Shown: positions 1 to 5,340 of the stretch, piece after piece
Position numbering within the stretch: the first letter of the stretch is position 1
How the letters are laid out: every line of letters begins with the position of its first letter
Source of the DNA: Candidatus Ventricola intestinavium
GTDB lineage: Bacteria > Bacillota > Clostridia > Christensenellales > Aristaeellaceae
Reading direction: 5' to 3'
Assembly: GCA_018715105.1 (NCBI GenBank)
Contig: DVMG01000221.1
Coordinates: 1 to 6,070 of the forward strand
Length of the DNA stretch: 6,070 nt
Notes under the pieces: generated by a model
Database searches by the model: none
What the model saw: only the letters and a program-made list of their open reading frames with translations
Told to the model about the DNA's origin: nothing
Translations under genes and position numbers: made by a program

Positions 1-1025
1 CCAATTCGGTGGATACCATTCCCCGGCCGCTTCTGGACCGCATGGAGGTCATCGAGGTCAGCGGTTATACGGAGGACGAGAAGCTGAACATCGCCAAACG
101 TCACCTGCTGCCCGCCCAGATCAGGGAGCATGGCCTTGCGCCGAAGAGCGTGCGCCTCAGCGACCGGGTCATGCGCAGCCTCATTCGCGGGTATACGCTG
201 GAAGCGGGGGTTCGCCGGCTGCAAAGGACGATCGGAAAGGTTGTGCGCAAGAGCGCCGTGGAAATGCTCGATGAGGGCATTGAAACGGTGAATGTGACGC
301 AGGAAAAGCTGGTGCAGTTCCTCGGCACCCCGCGGTATCATTATGAAAAGGCGGGCAAAAAACCCGAAGTTGGCGTGGTGAACGGCCTGGCCTATACGGT
401 TGTGGGCGGCGATACCCTCCAGATTGAAACCACCACCATGCCCGGAACGGGTGCGCTGGAGCTCACGGGAAGCCTCGGCGATGTGATGAAGGAGAGCGCG
501 CGTGCAGCCAAATCCTATGTGCGTGCGCACGCGGCGGAGCTGGGCATTGATCCGGAGTTCCATAAGACGCTGGACATCCACATCCATGTGCCGGAGGGCG
601 CCGTGCCCAAGGATGGACCGAGCGCCGGCGTCACAATGGCCACGGCGATTGTCTCCGCGCTTACGGGCATTCCCGTTCGCCAGAACGTCGCCATGACCGG
701 CGAGATCACGCTTCGGGGCCGCGTGCTGCCCATTGGCGGCCTGAAGGAGAAGCTGCTGGCTGCCCACAGAGCGGGCATTGACACCGTGCTAATTCCCAGA
801 GAAAATGTGAAGGATCTGGAGGATGTGCCGGACAATGTGAAAAACGCCATCACCATCCTTCCCGTGGAGGATGTGCATGCGGTGCTTTGCACAGCGCTTT
901 GTGAAAAGCCGGGGCCCCGGGCCGGCGGCCAACGAGACGGCCAACATCCAAAAAAGGACACGCCGGCAGAAGACGCGGTCGTCATCCCGCAAAACGGGGA
1001 TGTAAAGCCCACGCTGCACGCATGA
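1..1025 (+). CDS. lon: ATP-dependent protease Lon (LonA type), C-terminal part, 5' end outside window
   Basis: This is the C-terminal part of the cytoplasmic AAA+ serine protease Lon, which unfolds and degrades misfolded and regulatory proteins. The frame is open from the window edge (codons from position 3, reading N-S-V-D-T-I-P), so the gene starts upstream. The fragment begins in the AAA+ module: the asparagine at position 3 matches sensor 1, the DRMEV motif near position 39 carries the arginine finger, and the EAGVRR motif near position 200 is the sensor-2 region. The S16 peptidase domain follows. Its catalytic serine lies in PKDGPSAG (codon 621-623) and the catalytic lysine in GGLKEK (codon 744-746), so the dyad is intact. 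After VLCTALCEK, where Lon proteins normally end, a hydrophilic tail of about 38 residues rich in Pro, Gly, Asp and Lys continues to the stop. engB follows after 16 bases, an order known from Bacillus (lonA-ysxC). Confidence 0.97.
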   Translation, partial: NSVDTIPRPLLDRMEVIEVSGYTEDEKLNIAKRHLLPAQIREHGLAPKSVRLSDRVMRSLIRGYTLEAGVRRLQRTIGKVVRKSAVEMLDEGIETVNVTQEKLVQFLGTPRYHYEKAGKKPEVGVVNGLAYTVVGGDTLQIETTTMPGTGALELTGSLGDVMKESARAAKSYVRAHAAELGIDPEFHKTLDIHIHVPEGAVPKDGPSAGVTMATAIVSALTGIPVRQNVAMTGEITLRGRVLPIGGLKEKLLAAHRAGIDTVLIPRENVKDLEDVPDNVKNAITILPVEDVHAVLCTALCEKPGPRAGGQRDGQHPKKDTPAEDAVVIPQNGDVKPTLHA

Positions 1026-1041
1026 AAAAAAGGAGCAACGC

Positions 1042-1632
1042 ATGATCGTCAAGCGCGCGGACTTCATTACGTCCATGAAAGACTATGGGGATTACGCCAC
1101 ACGCGGCTGCCCAGAGGTGGCCTTTGCAGGGAAGAGCAACGTGGGCAAATCCTCGATGATCAACCGGTTGACCAACCGCAGCAAGCTCGCACGCACGAGC
1201 TCCACCCCAGGAAAGACACGGCTGATCAACGTCTATCAGGTCAACGGGGAGATCAATTTGATCGATCTGCCAGGTTATGGCTTTGCCAAGGTGAGCAAGG
1301 CGGAAAAACTCTCCTGGGGAAAGATGATGCAGGATTATTTTGCCACCACTCAGGATCTTTGCCACGTGTTTCACCTGGTGGATATCCGCCATGAGCCCAG
1401 CACGGAGGACCGGGAAATGAACCTGTTTTTGAGGCAGGCCGGCATTCCCTTCACCGTCGTGGCGACAAAGGGGGATAAAATTACCCGGGGGGCGCGCCTG
1501 CGGCACATCGCGCCGATCTGCCGCGCATTGTCGGTGCAGCCCTGGCAGGTGCTCGTCTTCTCAGCGGAAGACGGCACGGGAAAGCAGGAGCTCCTTGACA
1601 AAATTGAGGCCGTCTGCTGTGAAGAGGCGTGA
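1042..1632 (+). CDS. engB: Ribosome biogenesis GTP-binding protein EngB/YsxC (YihA family)
   Basis: A 196-residue TRAFAC-class GTPase of the usual length for EngB/YsxC. In Bacillus and E. coli this protein is needed for late assembly of the large ribosomal subunit. All G motifs are visible: G1 GKSNVGKS (residues 30-37), the G2 region TSSTPGKT (52-59), G3 DLPG (75-78), G4 TKGD (142-145) and G5 SAE (174-176). The N-terminal stretch before G1 is short, as in the family. The ATG start is supported by AGGAG at 1031-1035, six bases upstream. Only 16 bases separate it from the lon stop and no promoter is visible between them, so co-transcription with lon is likely. The gene ends just before a hairpin and a strong terminator. 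The identification is secure. Confidence 0.98.
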   Translation: MIVKRADFITSMKDYGDYATRGCPEVAFAGKSNVGKSSMINRLTNRSKLARTSSTPGKTRLINVYQVNGEINLIDLPGYGFAKVSKAEKLSWGKMMQDYFATTQDLCHVFHLVDIRHEPSTEDREMNLFLRQAGIPFTVVATKGDKITRGARLRHIAPICRALSVQPWQVLVFSAEDGTGKQELLDKIEAVCCEEA

Positions 1633-1633
1633 T

Positions 1634-1656
1634 GCCTGCGAATCAAAAGCGCAGGC
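1634..1656. repeat. 7-bp perfect inverted repeat just after the engB stop
   Basis: GCCTGCG (1634-1640) and CGCAGGC (1650-1656) form a perfect 7-bp stem with a 9-base A-rich loop. The left arm starts one base after the engB stop codon. No T-run follows on either strand, so it is not a terminator by itself. It could stabilise the 3' end of the lon-engB message or have no function. A short CCGA/TCGG repeat follows at 1661-1670, ahead of the terminator at 1678. Confidence 0.5.
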
Positions 1657-1677
1657 GCAGCCGAAATCGGATGAACA

Positions 1678-1721
1678 AAAAGGGGAACCGCCGGTCAAGC
1701 CGGGGTTCCCCTTTTGTGCTT
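1678..1721. terminator. Strong bidirectional intrinsic terminator between convergent engB and the cysteine-rich gene
   Basis: AAAAGGGGAACC (1678-1689) and GGTTCCCCTTTT (1704-1715) form a perfect 12-bp stem. An inner CCGG/CCGG stem (1691-1694 with 1700-1703) extends it past a single bulged G at 1690, leaving the loop TCAAG. The stem ends in T-runs on both strands, TTTTGTGCTTTT on plus and TTTTT on minus. It should therefore end both the lon-engB transcript and the convergent minus-strand transcript, whose stop codon lies at 1722-1724. Confidence 0.93.
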
Positions 1722-2078
1722 TTAAAGCGCGCTGACTTCCGGAATACCGGGGATTTCCCTGCCGCAATCGGTGCAGATATCGTCGGCAGAGGCGCCGTTG
1801 CAGGCCACATACGTGTCGCCCACGGATGCGACTGCGCCGAAGGAAACCGGCACGGCCACACAGATATCCTGGCTGATGGTGAAAGAGCAGGTTCCGTTTT
1901 TGGTGCCGCCGCAGGTGTTGAGGCCGGGTGTCACAACCGGATTGCCGCAGCATTTGGTGTAGGTCGCGCCGGTTCTGGCATAAGGCGTCACCGTAACGGG
2001 AACGCAGACGGAAACCGACTGATAACCGGTGGCGGGGCAGGTCTGATCCTCAGTCAGAGCTTGAATCGAATCGTTCAT
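1722..2078 (-). CDS. Uncharacterised ten-cysteine protein with two internal repeats
   Basis: A 118-residue protein I cannot assign to a named family. It has ten cysteines (residues 14, 25, 43, 44, 56, 64, 73, 93, 102, 105), is rich in Val, Thr and Gly, and has almost no Lys or Arg. It contains two related segments: residues 25-45 (C-V-P-V-T-V ... A-R-T-G-A-T-Y-T-K-C-C-G) and 73-95 (C-V-A-V-P-V ... A-S-V-G-D-T-Y-V-A-C-N-G). The alternating hydrophobic pattern suggests beta strands. It ends with a C-x-x-C pair (102, 105). No signal peptide or membrane segment is visible, and the N-terminus is acidic and polar. The chosen ATG has AAAGGAG nine bases upstream; an in-frame ATG 36 bases further out lacks such a site. 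The gene has its own promoter and a strong terminator. A structural role, for example in a spore coat or other disulfide-linked surface layer, is only a guess. Confidence 0.8.
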   Translation of the reverse strand: MNDSIQALTEDQTCPATGYQSVSVCVPVTVTPYARTGATYTKCCGNPVVTPGLNTCGGTKNGTCSFTISQDICVAVPVSFGAVASVGDTYVACNGASADDICTDCGREIPGIPEVSAL

Positions 2079-2087
2079 GGGAAAAAT

Positions 2088-2094
2088 CTCCTTT
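2088..2094 (-). promoter_or_regulatory. Ribosome binding site that fixes the start of the cysteine-rich gene
   Basis: On the minus strand AAAGGAG lies nine bases before the ATG at 2078-2076. This favours the 118-residue form over a 130-residue form starting at 2114, because the site would lie inside the longer coding region. Confidence 0.85.
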
Positions 2095-2132
2095 CGTTGC
2101 GTGTCTTTCTGCATGCAGGAAATTGGATTGCA

Positions 2133-2148
2133 GGACGTTTAGGCGTCC
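2133..2148 (-). repeat. Hairpin at the predicted 5' end of the cysteine-rich gene mRNA
   Basis: On the minus strand GGACG-CCTAAA-CGTCC forms a 5-bp stem with a 6-base loop. The predicted transcription start from the promoter at 2156-2183 is about position 2149, so the hairpin would sit at the very 5' end of a leader of about 70 bases. Such 5' hairpins can protect mRNA from decay. As DNA it could instead be an operator next to the start site. Confidence 0.5.
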
Positions 2149-2155
2149 GTTACAA

Positions 2156-2183
2156 CTTATGCACGGAAGAAATGCGGTGTCAA
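2156..2183 (-). promoter_or_regulatory. Sigma-A-type promoter for the cysteine-rich gene
   Basis: On the minus strand a perfect -35 TTGACA (2183-2178) is followed after 16 bases by CATAAG (2161-2156), which matches TATAAT at four of six positions. The predicted start is near 2149, and the leader then runs to the AAAGGAG site. The promoter lies between the upstream glycosyltransferase stop and this gene, so the small gene is probably transcribed independently. Confidence 0.65.
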
Positions 2184-2205
2184 CGAAAAGAAAGGCTTTT
2201 CACGC

Positions 2206-2244
2206 AAAAGGGGAGAGAAGCCGCGGTTCACCGGCGAATCGCGG
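2206..2244 (-). terminator. Possible weak terminator overlapping the end of the minus-strand glycosyltransferase
   Basis: On the minus strand CCGCGATTC and GAACCGCGG form a 9-bp stem with one A-C mismatch and the loop GCCGGT (2244-2221). The following bases, CTTCTCTCCCCTTTTG, are pyrimidine-rich, but their best T-run is about ten bases from the stem. The stem contains the last codons and the stop of the gene. Termination here is probably partial, so some read-through into the cysteine-rich gene is possible. Confidence 0.35.
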
Positions 2245-3208
2245 TATAACAGGCCATAAAAAAGGCGGGAGACAGGTTCAGCAGCAGCCCCTGAGCCGCA
2301 ACGGGCAGATCCCCGCTTTGCAGCGCATACGATGCCAGCTCCCGCCTGTGAGCATGAACAAAGGCGCGTGCCTGGGATGCAACGGGCGCCGGCAGATGAT
2401 AAGCCGGTATGTTTTTGGCGACGCTCAGCGCGATCTGCCCCACCCGCCGGTCAAGGGCGCGGCGCGCCCGTCCGGGAGCGAGTGAAGCGGCCAGCGCATG
2501 CAGGCGGCGGCAGACTTCCAGATAGCTGGAGCACCAGCGGCTGCTCTTGGCAAACGACGCCATGATGCTTCCCTCCCGCTGGCGGTAAAGCAGAATAACC
2601 TGCTCAAAGGATGCGGCGCGGCGGGCCTTTAAAAGCGCGGGGGCCTGAAACAGCTCGTCCTCAAACAGGAGCCCTTCGGGCATGGCCAGGCCGGTCTCAA
2701 GAAGAAAAGACCGGCGGAAAACGCATTGCCAGACCATAGGCTCATACAGGCCGCGGCGGCACTGCGCGGCAAAGAGATCGGCTCCCGGCAGAGGGCCCAT
2801 GGCCGGCAGCAGGGGACCGGCGCTCGTGCGCCCGGTTTCATCGTCATAATAACAAAAGCGTGCTTTGGCCACATCCAGCTGCTGATCGCGTGCGGCAGAG
2901 GCCAGCGTGAGCAGCGCATGAGGCTCCGGCAGATCATCGCTGTCAAGGAAATAGAGGTATTCGCCGCGGGTCTGCGCCATCCCCGTGTTGCGCGCAGCGG
3001 ATAACCCTCCGTTTTTTTCGCGTTGTATGATATGAAAATGCGGGTATTTTTGGCAGTATTCCGCCGCGATCTCCGCGGAACGGTCCTGCCCGCAGTCATC
3101 AACGAGCAGCACTTCGCAAATCTCCTGCGGCAGGCGGCTTACACGCTCCAAACAGGCGCCGATATACGCCTCGACGTTATAAAATGGAATGATGATGCTC
3201 AGCAGCAT
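2228..3208 (-). CDS. Family-2 glycosyltransferase (GT-A fold), EpsJ/CpsJ-like
   Basis: A 326-residue inverting glycosyltransferase of family GT2, which would transfer a sugar from a nucleotide-sugar donor during synthesis of a surface polysaccharide or glycolipid. The N-terminus has the typical SIIIPFYNVEAYIGACLESV-like start. VDD (residues 36-38) contacts the nucleotide, KNGGLSAARN (65-74) is the usual family motif, and DSDD (89-92) is the metal-binding DxD. An EDE acidic motif (183-185) is a candidate catalytic-base region, followed by YRQREGSIM (208-216). No membrane segment is evident, so it is probably cytosolic or peripheral. The start is the ATG with AGGAGG six bases upstream; a start six codons earlier is possible in frame but would place the binding site inside the gene. 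It is transcribed away from the plus-strand operon that begins at 3364. Donor and acceptor cannot be predicted. Confidence 0.93.
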   Translation of the reverse strand: MLLSIIIPFYNVEAYIGACLERVSRLPQEICEVLLVDDCGQDRSAEIAAEYCQKYPHFHIIQREKNGGLSAARNTGMAQTRGEYLYFLDSDDLPEPHALLTLASAARDQQLDVAKARFCYYDDETGRTSAGPLLPAMGPLPGADLFAAQCRRGLYEPMVWQCVFRRSFLLETGLAMPEGLLFEDELFQAPALLKARRAASFEQVILLYRQREGSIMASFAKSSRWCSSYLEVCRRLHALAASLAPGRARRALDRRVGQIALSVAKNIPAYHLPAPVASQARAFVHAHRRELASYALQSGDLPVAAQGLLLNLSPAFFMACYTAIRR

Positions 3209-3214
3209 GTCCGG

Positions 3215-3222
3215 CCTCCTTC
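3215..3222 (-). promoter_or_regulatory. Ribosome binding site that fixes the start of the minus-strand glycosyltransferase
   Basis: On the minus strand GAAGGAGG ends six bases before the ATG at 3208-3206. This is near-perfect complementarity to the 16S rRNA end and decides for the 326-residue form. Confidence 0.9.
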
Positions 3223-3232
3223 GCATTGGCCC

Positions 3233-3261
3233 TTGTCAACCGGCCTGTTTTGTGCGATAAT
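3233..3261 (+). promoter_or_regulatory. Sigma-A promoter with extended -10 for the plus-strand polysaccharide operon
   Basis: TTGTCA (3233-3238, five of six to TTGACA), a 17-base spacer and GATAAT (3256-3261, five of six) preceded by TGC, an extended -10. The predicted start is near 3268, giving a leader of about 96 bases before the ATG at 3364. It lies only about 25 bases upstream of the divergent gene's start codon, inside that gene's leader. Confidence 0.72.
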
Positions 3262-3263
3262 GA

Positions 3264-3275
3264 ATCCATATGGAT
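3264..3275. promoter_or_regulatory. Perfect 12-bp palindrome over the predicted plus-strand transcription start
   Basis: ATCCATATGGAT is a perfect 12-bp palindrome that begins three bases after the -10 box and spans the predicted +1. It overlaps a second palindrome, GGATATCC (3272-3279). The position suits a repressor operator. No regulator gene is present in the window, so the binding protein is unknown. Confidence 0.5.
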
Positions 3276-3292
3276 ATCCTGTCCTGTTTCGC

Positions 3293-3319
3293 GCCCGGCC
3301 GCCGGGAAGATACCCGGGC
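3293..3319. repeat. GC-rich alternative hairpins in the overlapping leaders
   Basis: Three CCGG-core segments can pair in mutually exclusive ways. CCCGG (3294-3298) can pair with CCGGG (3302-3306) across a 3-base loop. CCGGG (3302-3306) can pair with CCCGG (3313-3317) across AAGATA. GCCCGG (3293-3298) can pair with CCGGGC (3314-3319) across 15 bases. No T-run follows on plus, where the next bases are CACCGTTTGATTAT, so a classical terminator is unlikely. The segment lies inside both predicted leaders. Confidence 0.45.
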
Positions 3320-3328
3320 CACCGTTTG

Positions 3329-3357
3329 ATTATACCATATCTGCCGGCGGGAGGGAA
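3329..3357 (-). promoter_or_regulatory. Extended -10 promoter for the minus-strand glycosyltransferase
   Basis: On the minus strand TGGTATAAT is a consensus extended -10 (TATAAT at 3334-3329). At 17 bases upstream the -35 position reads TTCCCT (3357-3352), a poor match (three of six), which is usual when the -10 is extended. The predicted start is near 3322, with a leader of about 113 bases to the ATG at 3208. The -35 region overlaps the ribosome binding site of the plus-strand gene at 3364. Confidence 0.65.
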
Positions 3358-3363
3358 GAATGG

Positions 3364-4296
3364 ATGATCAGCGTCATCGTGATCGGAAAAAACGAGGGAG
3401 AGCGCCTTACGGCATGCCTTGAAAGCGTGCAGGAGGCGCTGAGTGTGCTCGCGCATGAGGTTTTGTACGTCGATTCCTGCTCCACGGACGACAGCATGGC
3501 GCGTGCCAAAGCGATGGGCGCGCGCTGCTATCTGCTTGCGCAGACGCGGACAACCGCCGGCTTAGGGCGGTTTGTCGGCGCCAGGGAGGCCCGGGGAGAA
3601 TACCTGCTCTTTTTGGATGGAGATATGCGCCTGTGTCCCGGTTTTGCCGAGCGCGCGCTGATGGCCATGGCTGCCAGGGGTTATGACGGCGTGTGCGGCA
3701 TCCGGGAGGATGTCTATCTGCGCGGCGGCCGGGTGGTTTCGCGCAGAGAGAATTATTATGGCTGCACGCAGGAACGCATAGCCCCGGAGTTTGGCGGCGC
3801 GCTGATGATCCGCGCCGAGGCCCTCGAAGGCTGCGGCGGCTGGTCCACGGACACAATTGCCTGTGAGGAAGCCGAGCTGCATGCGCGGCTGAACGACGCA
3901 GGATGCCGGATCGCGGAAATTCCTGTGCCGATGATCGTGCACACCGATACCCTGCGGGAGGGGCGCGGCGTGCTGGGCGTGCTTTTTTCCCGGCGCAGGC
4001 TGGGAGAGGGACAGGCATTTCGCTGTGCGGCGGCAAAGGGCAAGGCAAAGGCATATATGCTTCACGAAAAAAAGAAATTCCTGTTCTATGCTCTGGATAT
4101 TCTGTGTCTGCTGCTCGTGCTTTTGCTGCACGGCGCAGGATGGGCGGTTTGCCTGCTGATACAGTCCATGCAGCTGGGCTTTCTGATTGCGCGGGGGCGG
4201 GGACGGGCCTTTGTCTCTCAGAAGCTGTTCTTTTTCGCATTTCCTCTGGGGCTTTGCACGTATCGCGTGCGCAGCCGGGCTTATGCCGCTGTGTGA
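3364..4296 (+). CDS. Family-2 glycosyltransferase with C-terminal membrane anchor
   Basis: A 310-residue GT2 enzyme with a GT-A catalytic domain followed by a membrane hairpin. It starts SVIVIGKNEGERL, which is typical of the family. VDS-C-S-T-D (residues 36-42) forms the nucleotide-contact region and DGD (85-87, in LFLDGDM) is the DxD metal site. GGALMIRAEAL (144-154) followed by GGW leads to an EE pair (168-169) where the family often has ED. Residues 239-257 and about 259-276 form two hydrophobic segments, so the catalytic domain should sit on the cytoplasmic face of the membrane, as expected for lipid-linked acceptors. The ATG has GGGAGG (3349-3354) nine bases upstream. A longer in-frame start at 3226 (TTG) is rejected because it would precede the promoter. 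First gene of a likely three-gene operon; the next start is 48 bases downstream. Confidence 0.93.
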   Translation: MISVIVIGKNEGERLTACLESVQEALSVLAHEVLYVDSCSTDDSMARAKAMGARCYLLAQTRTTAGLGRFVGAREARGEYLLFLDGDMRLCPGFAERALMAMAARGYDGVCGIREDVYLRGGRVVSRRENYYGCTQERIAPEFGGALMIRAEALEGCGGWSTDTIACEEAELHARLNDAGCRIAEIPVPMIVHTDTLREGRGVLGVLFSRRRLGEGQAFRCAAAKGKAKAYMLHEKKKFLFYALDILCLLLVLLLHGAGWAVCLLIQSMQLGFLIARGRGRAFVSQKLFFFAFPLGLCTYRVRSRAYAAV

Positions 4297-4331
4297 CGCG
4301 GTGCTTTTCCTTCCTTCATCCTGTCAGAAAC

Positions 4332-4335
4332 GGTG
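4332..4335 (+). promoter_or_regulatory. Weak ribosome binding site before the ExoA-like gene
   Basis: No AGGAG sequence precedes this gene, unlike its neighbours. The best match is GGTG at 4332-4335, nine bases before ATG 4345 and twelve before ATG 4348. Two tandem ATG codons make the exact start uncertain, and GTG at 4333 is a further in-frame option. Low initiation or coupling to the upstream gene may limit its expression. Confidence 0.35.
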
Positions 4336-4344
4336 CATGCAAGA

Positions 4345-5340
4345 ATGATGAAAATCAGCTTTATCGTCGTGGCGCTTAATGCCGAGCGAAGCCTGGGCGC
4401 ACTGCTCGGGGATCTGCTCCGGCAGACACTGGCTCCGGAGCAGATGGAGGTTCTGCTTGTCAACAGCCGTTCTACCGACGGGACCGAGGCGGTGATGCGG
4501 AATTTTGCAAGGAGCGCGCCGTTTTCTGTGAAGGTACTGGAAAACCCGAAGCAGTGGCTGGCCAGCGGCATCAACGTGGCGCTGCGGGAGGCCACGGGCG
4601 ATGCGGTGATCCGCCTGGATGCGCATGCACGCATACCGGAAGATTTTCTGCGCAGGAATCTGGACGCCCTGGAACGCGGGGAAGACATCGTGGGAGGATA
4701 TGTGGCCGGAGGAGCGCCGGAGAATGCCTGGCAGGCCGTGATGCGGGCGCTGGATACCTCCCGTTTCTGCGGCGGCGCAGCTCCGTTTCGCAACAGCGGA
4801 GAGGCACGGTATGTGGATACGCTGGCTTACGCGCTCTACCGGCGCTCGGTTTATGACCGGGTAGGGTTTTATGATGAACGCCTGCGCCGCACGGAAGACA
4901 ATGACATGCATTACCGCATGCGTATGGCGGGGTACCGCTTTTATTTTTCGCCGGATATCCGTTCTTACCATGCATCGCGCGGCACACTTGCGGGCCAGCT
5001 CAAACAGAAATGGGGCAATGGATACTGGATCGGGCGCACCATGCACATCCAGCCGCGCTGCTTTGCGCCGCGCCACCTGATTCCCGCGCTGTTTGTTCTC
5101 ACGCTGGCGCTTCTGTCTCTGCTTGCCGGGTGGTGTGCATGGCCGCTTGTGGGACTGCTGGCGCTTTATGCGGTGATCAGCGTGTATTTCAGCATACAGG
5201 GAGCCGTCCTTCAGCCGTGCGGGTGTCTGCTCTGCGCGCTGTGCCTGCCGTTTCTTTTTCCCCTTGTGCATATGGTTTACGGTGTGGGCACGCTGTGCGG
5301 CCTGATGATGCCCGCCCCTGCGGAGGATCACCATGCTTGA
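4345..5340 (+). CDS. ExoA-like family-2 glycosyltransferase with three C-terminal membrane segments
   Basis: A 331-residue GT2 enzyme that resembles the succinoglycan glucosyltransferase ExoA group. It starts KISFIVVALNAERSL and has RSTDGT (residues 42-47), the characteristic DAHA metal-site variant (92-95, in IRLDAHARIPEDF), and a YVDTLAYALYRR block (156-167). An E-D pair (184-185, in RRTEDNDMHYRMR) is followed by QKWGNGYWIG (221-230), equivalent to the QY-x-YG-x-W motif of ExoA. The residue before the S-R-S-T-D block is Asn rather than the usual Asp (VNSRSTDGT). Hydrophobic segments at about 245-266, 268-286 and 295-314 make it an integral membrane protein. ExoA adds a beta-1,3-linked glucose in rhizobia; the sugar used here is unknown. 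Start at the first of two tandem ATGs, with only a weak binding site. Its last eight bases overlap the start of the next gene. Confidence 0.92.
   Translation: MMKISFIVVALNAERSLGALLGDLLRQTLAPEQMEVLLVNSRSTDGTEAVMRNFARSAPFSVKVLENPKQWLASGINVALREATGDAVIRLDAHARIPEDFLRRNLDALERGEDIVGGYVAGGAPENAWQAVMRALDTSRFCGGAAPFRNSGEARYVDTLAYALYRRSVYDRVGFYDERLRRTEDNDMHYRMRMAGYRFYFSPDIRSYHASRGTLAGQLKQKWGNGYWIGRTMHIQPRCFAPRHLIPALFVLTLALLSLLAGWCAWPLVGLLALYAVISVYFSIQGAVLQPCGCLLCALCLPFLFPLVHMVYGVGTLCGLMMPAPAEDHHA

Noticed and set aside
9..11. GTG as the start of a short stand-alone Lon protease domain protein
   Set aside because: The frame stays open to the window edge and the preceding codons (N-S) match Lon sensor 1, so the gene is cut by the window and not truncated in nature.
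515..1012. A 165-codon minus-strand open frame inside lon
   Set aside because: It is antisense to the Lon protease domain with an intact catalytic dyad; the frame follows from codon bias.
1016..1022. The Lon C-terminus ending T-L-H-A as an SsrA-like degradation tag
   Set aside because: The resemblance to the A-L-A-A end is too short and inexact to support any claim.
2187..2210. A-rich repeats near AAAAGAAAGGCTTTT as a terminator
   Set aside because: The possible stem is only four or five bases and lies just upstream of the -35 box of the cysteine-rich gene, so it is weaker than the hairpin at 2221-2244.
1629..2249. A 206-codon plus-strand open frame after engB
   Set aside because: It runs through the strong terminator and is antisense to the cysteine-rich gene, whose promoter, binding site and internal repeat support the minus strand.
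3234..3239. TTGACA on the minus strand as the -35 of the minus-strand glycosyltransferase
   Set aside because: A -10 at the usual spacing would fall within the ribosome binding site and start codon, so no usable leader would remain. The extended -10 at 3329-3334 is a better candidate.
3226..3363. An N-terminal extension of the glycosyltransferase from TTG 3226
   Set aside because: The extension would begin upstream of the predicted promoter, has no family similarity, and the good binding site at 3349-3354 points to ATG 3364.
3407..4240. A 277-codon minus-strand open frame
   Set aside because: It is antisense to the glycosyltransferase at 3364, its product is Ala/Arg/Pro-rich with no family motif, and no ribosome binding site was seen.
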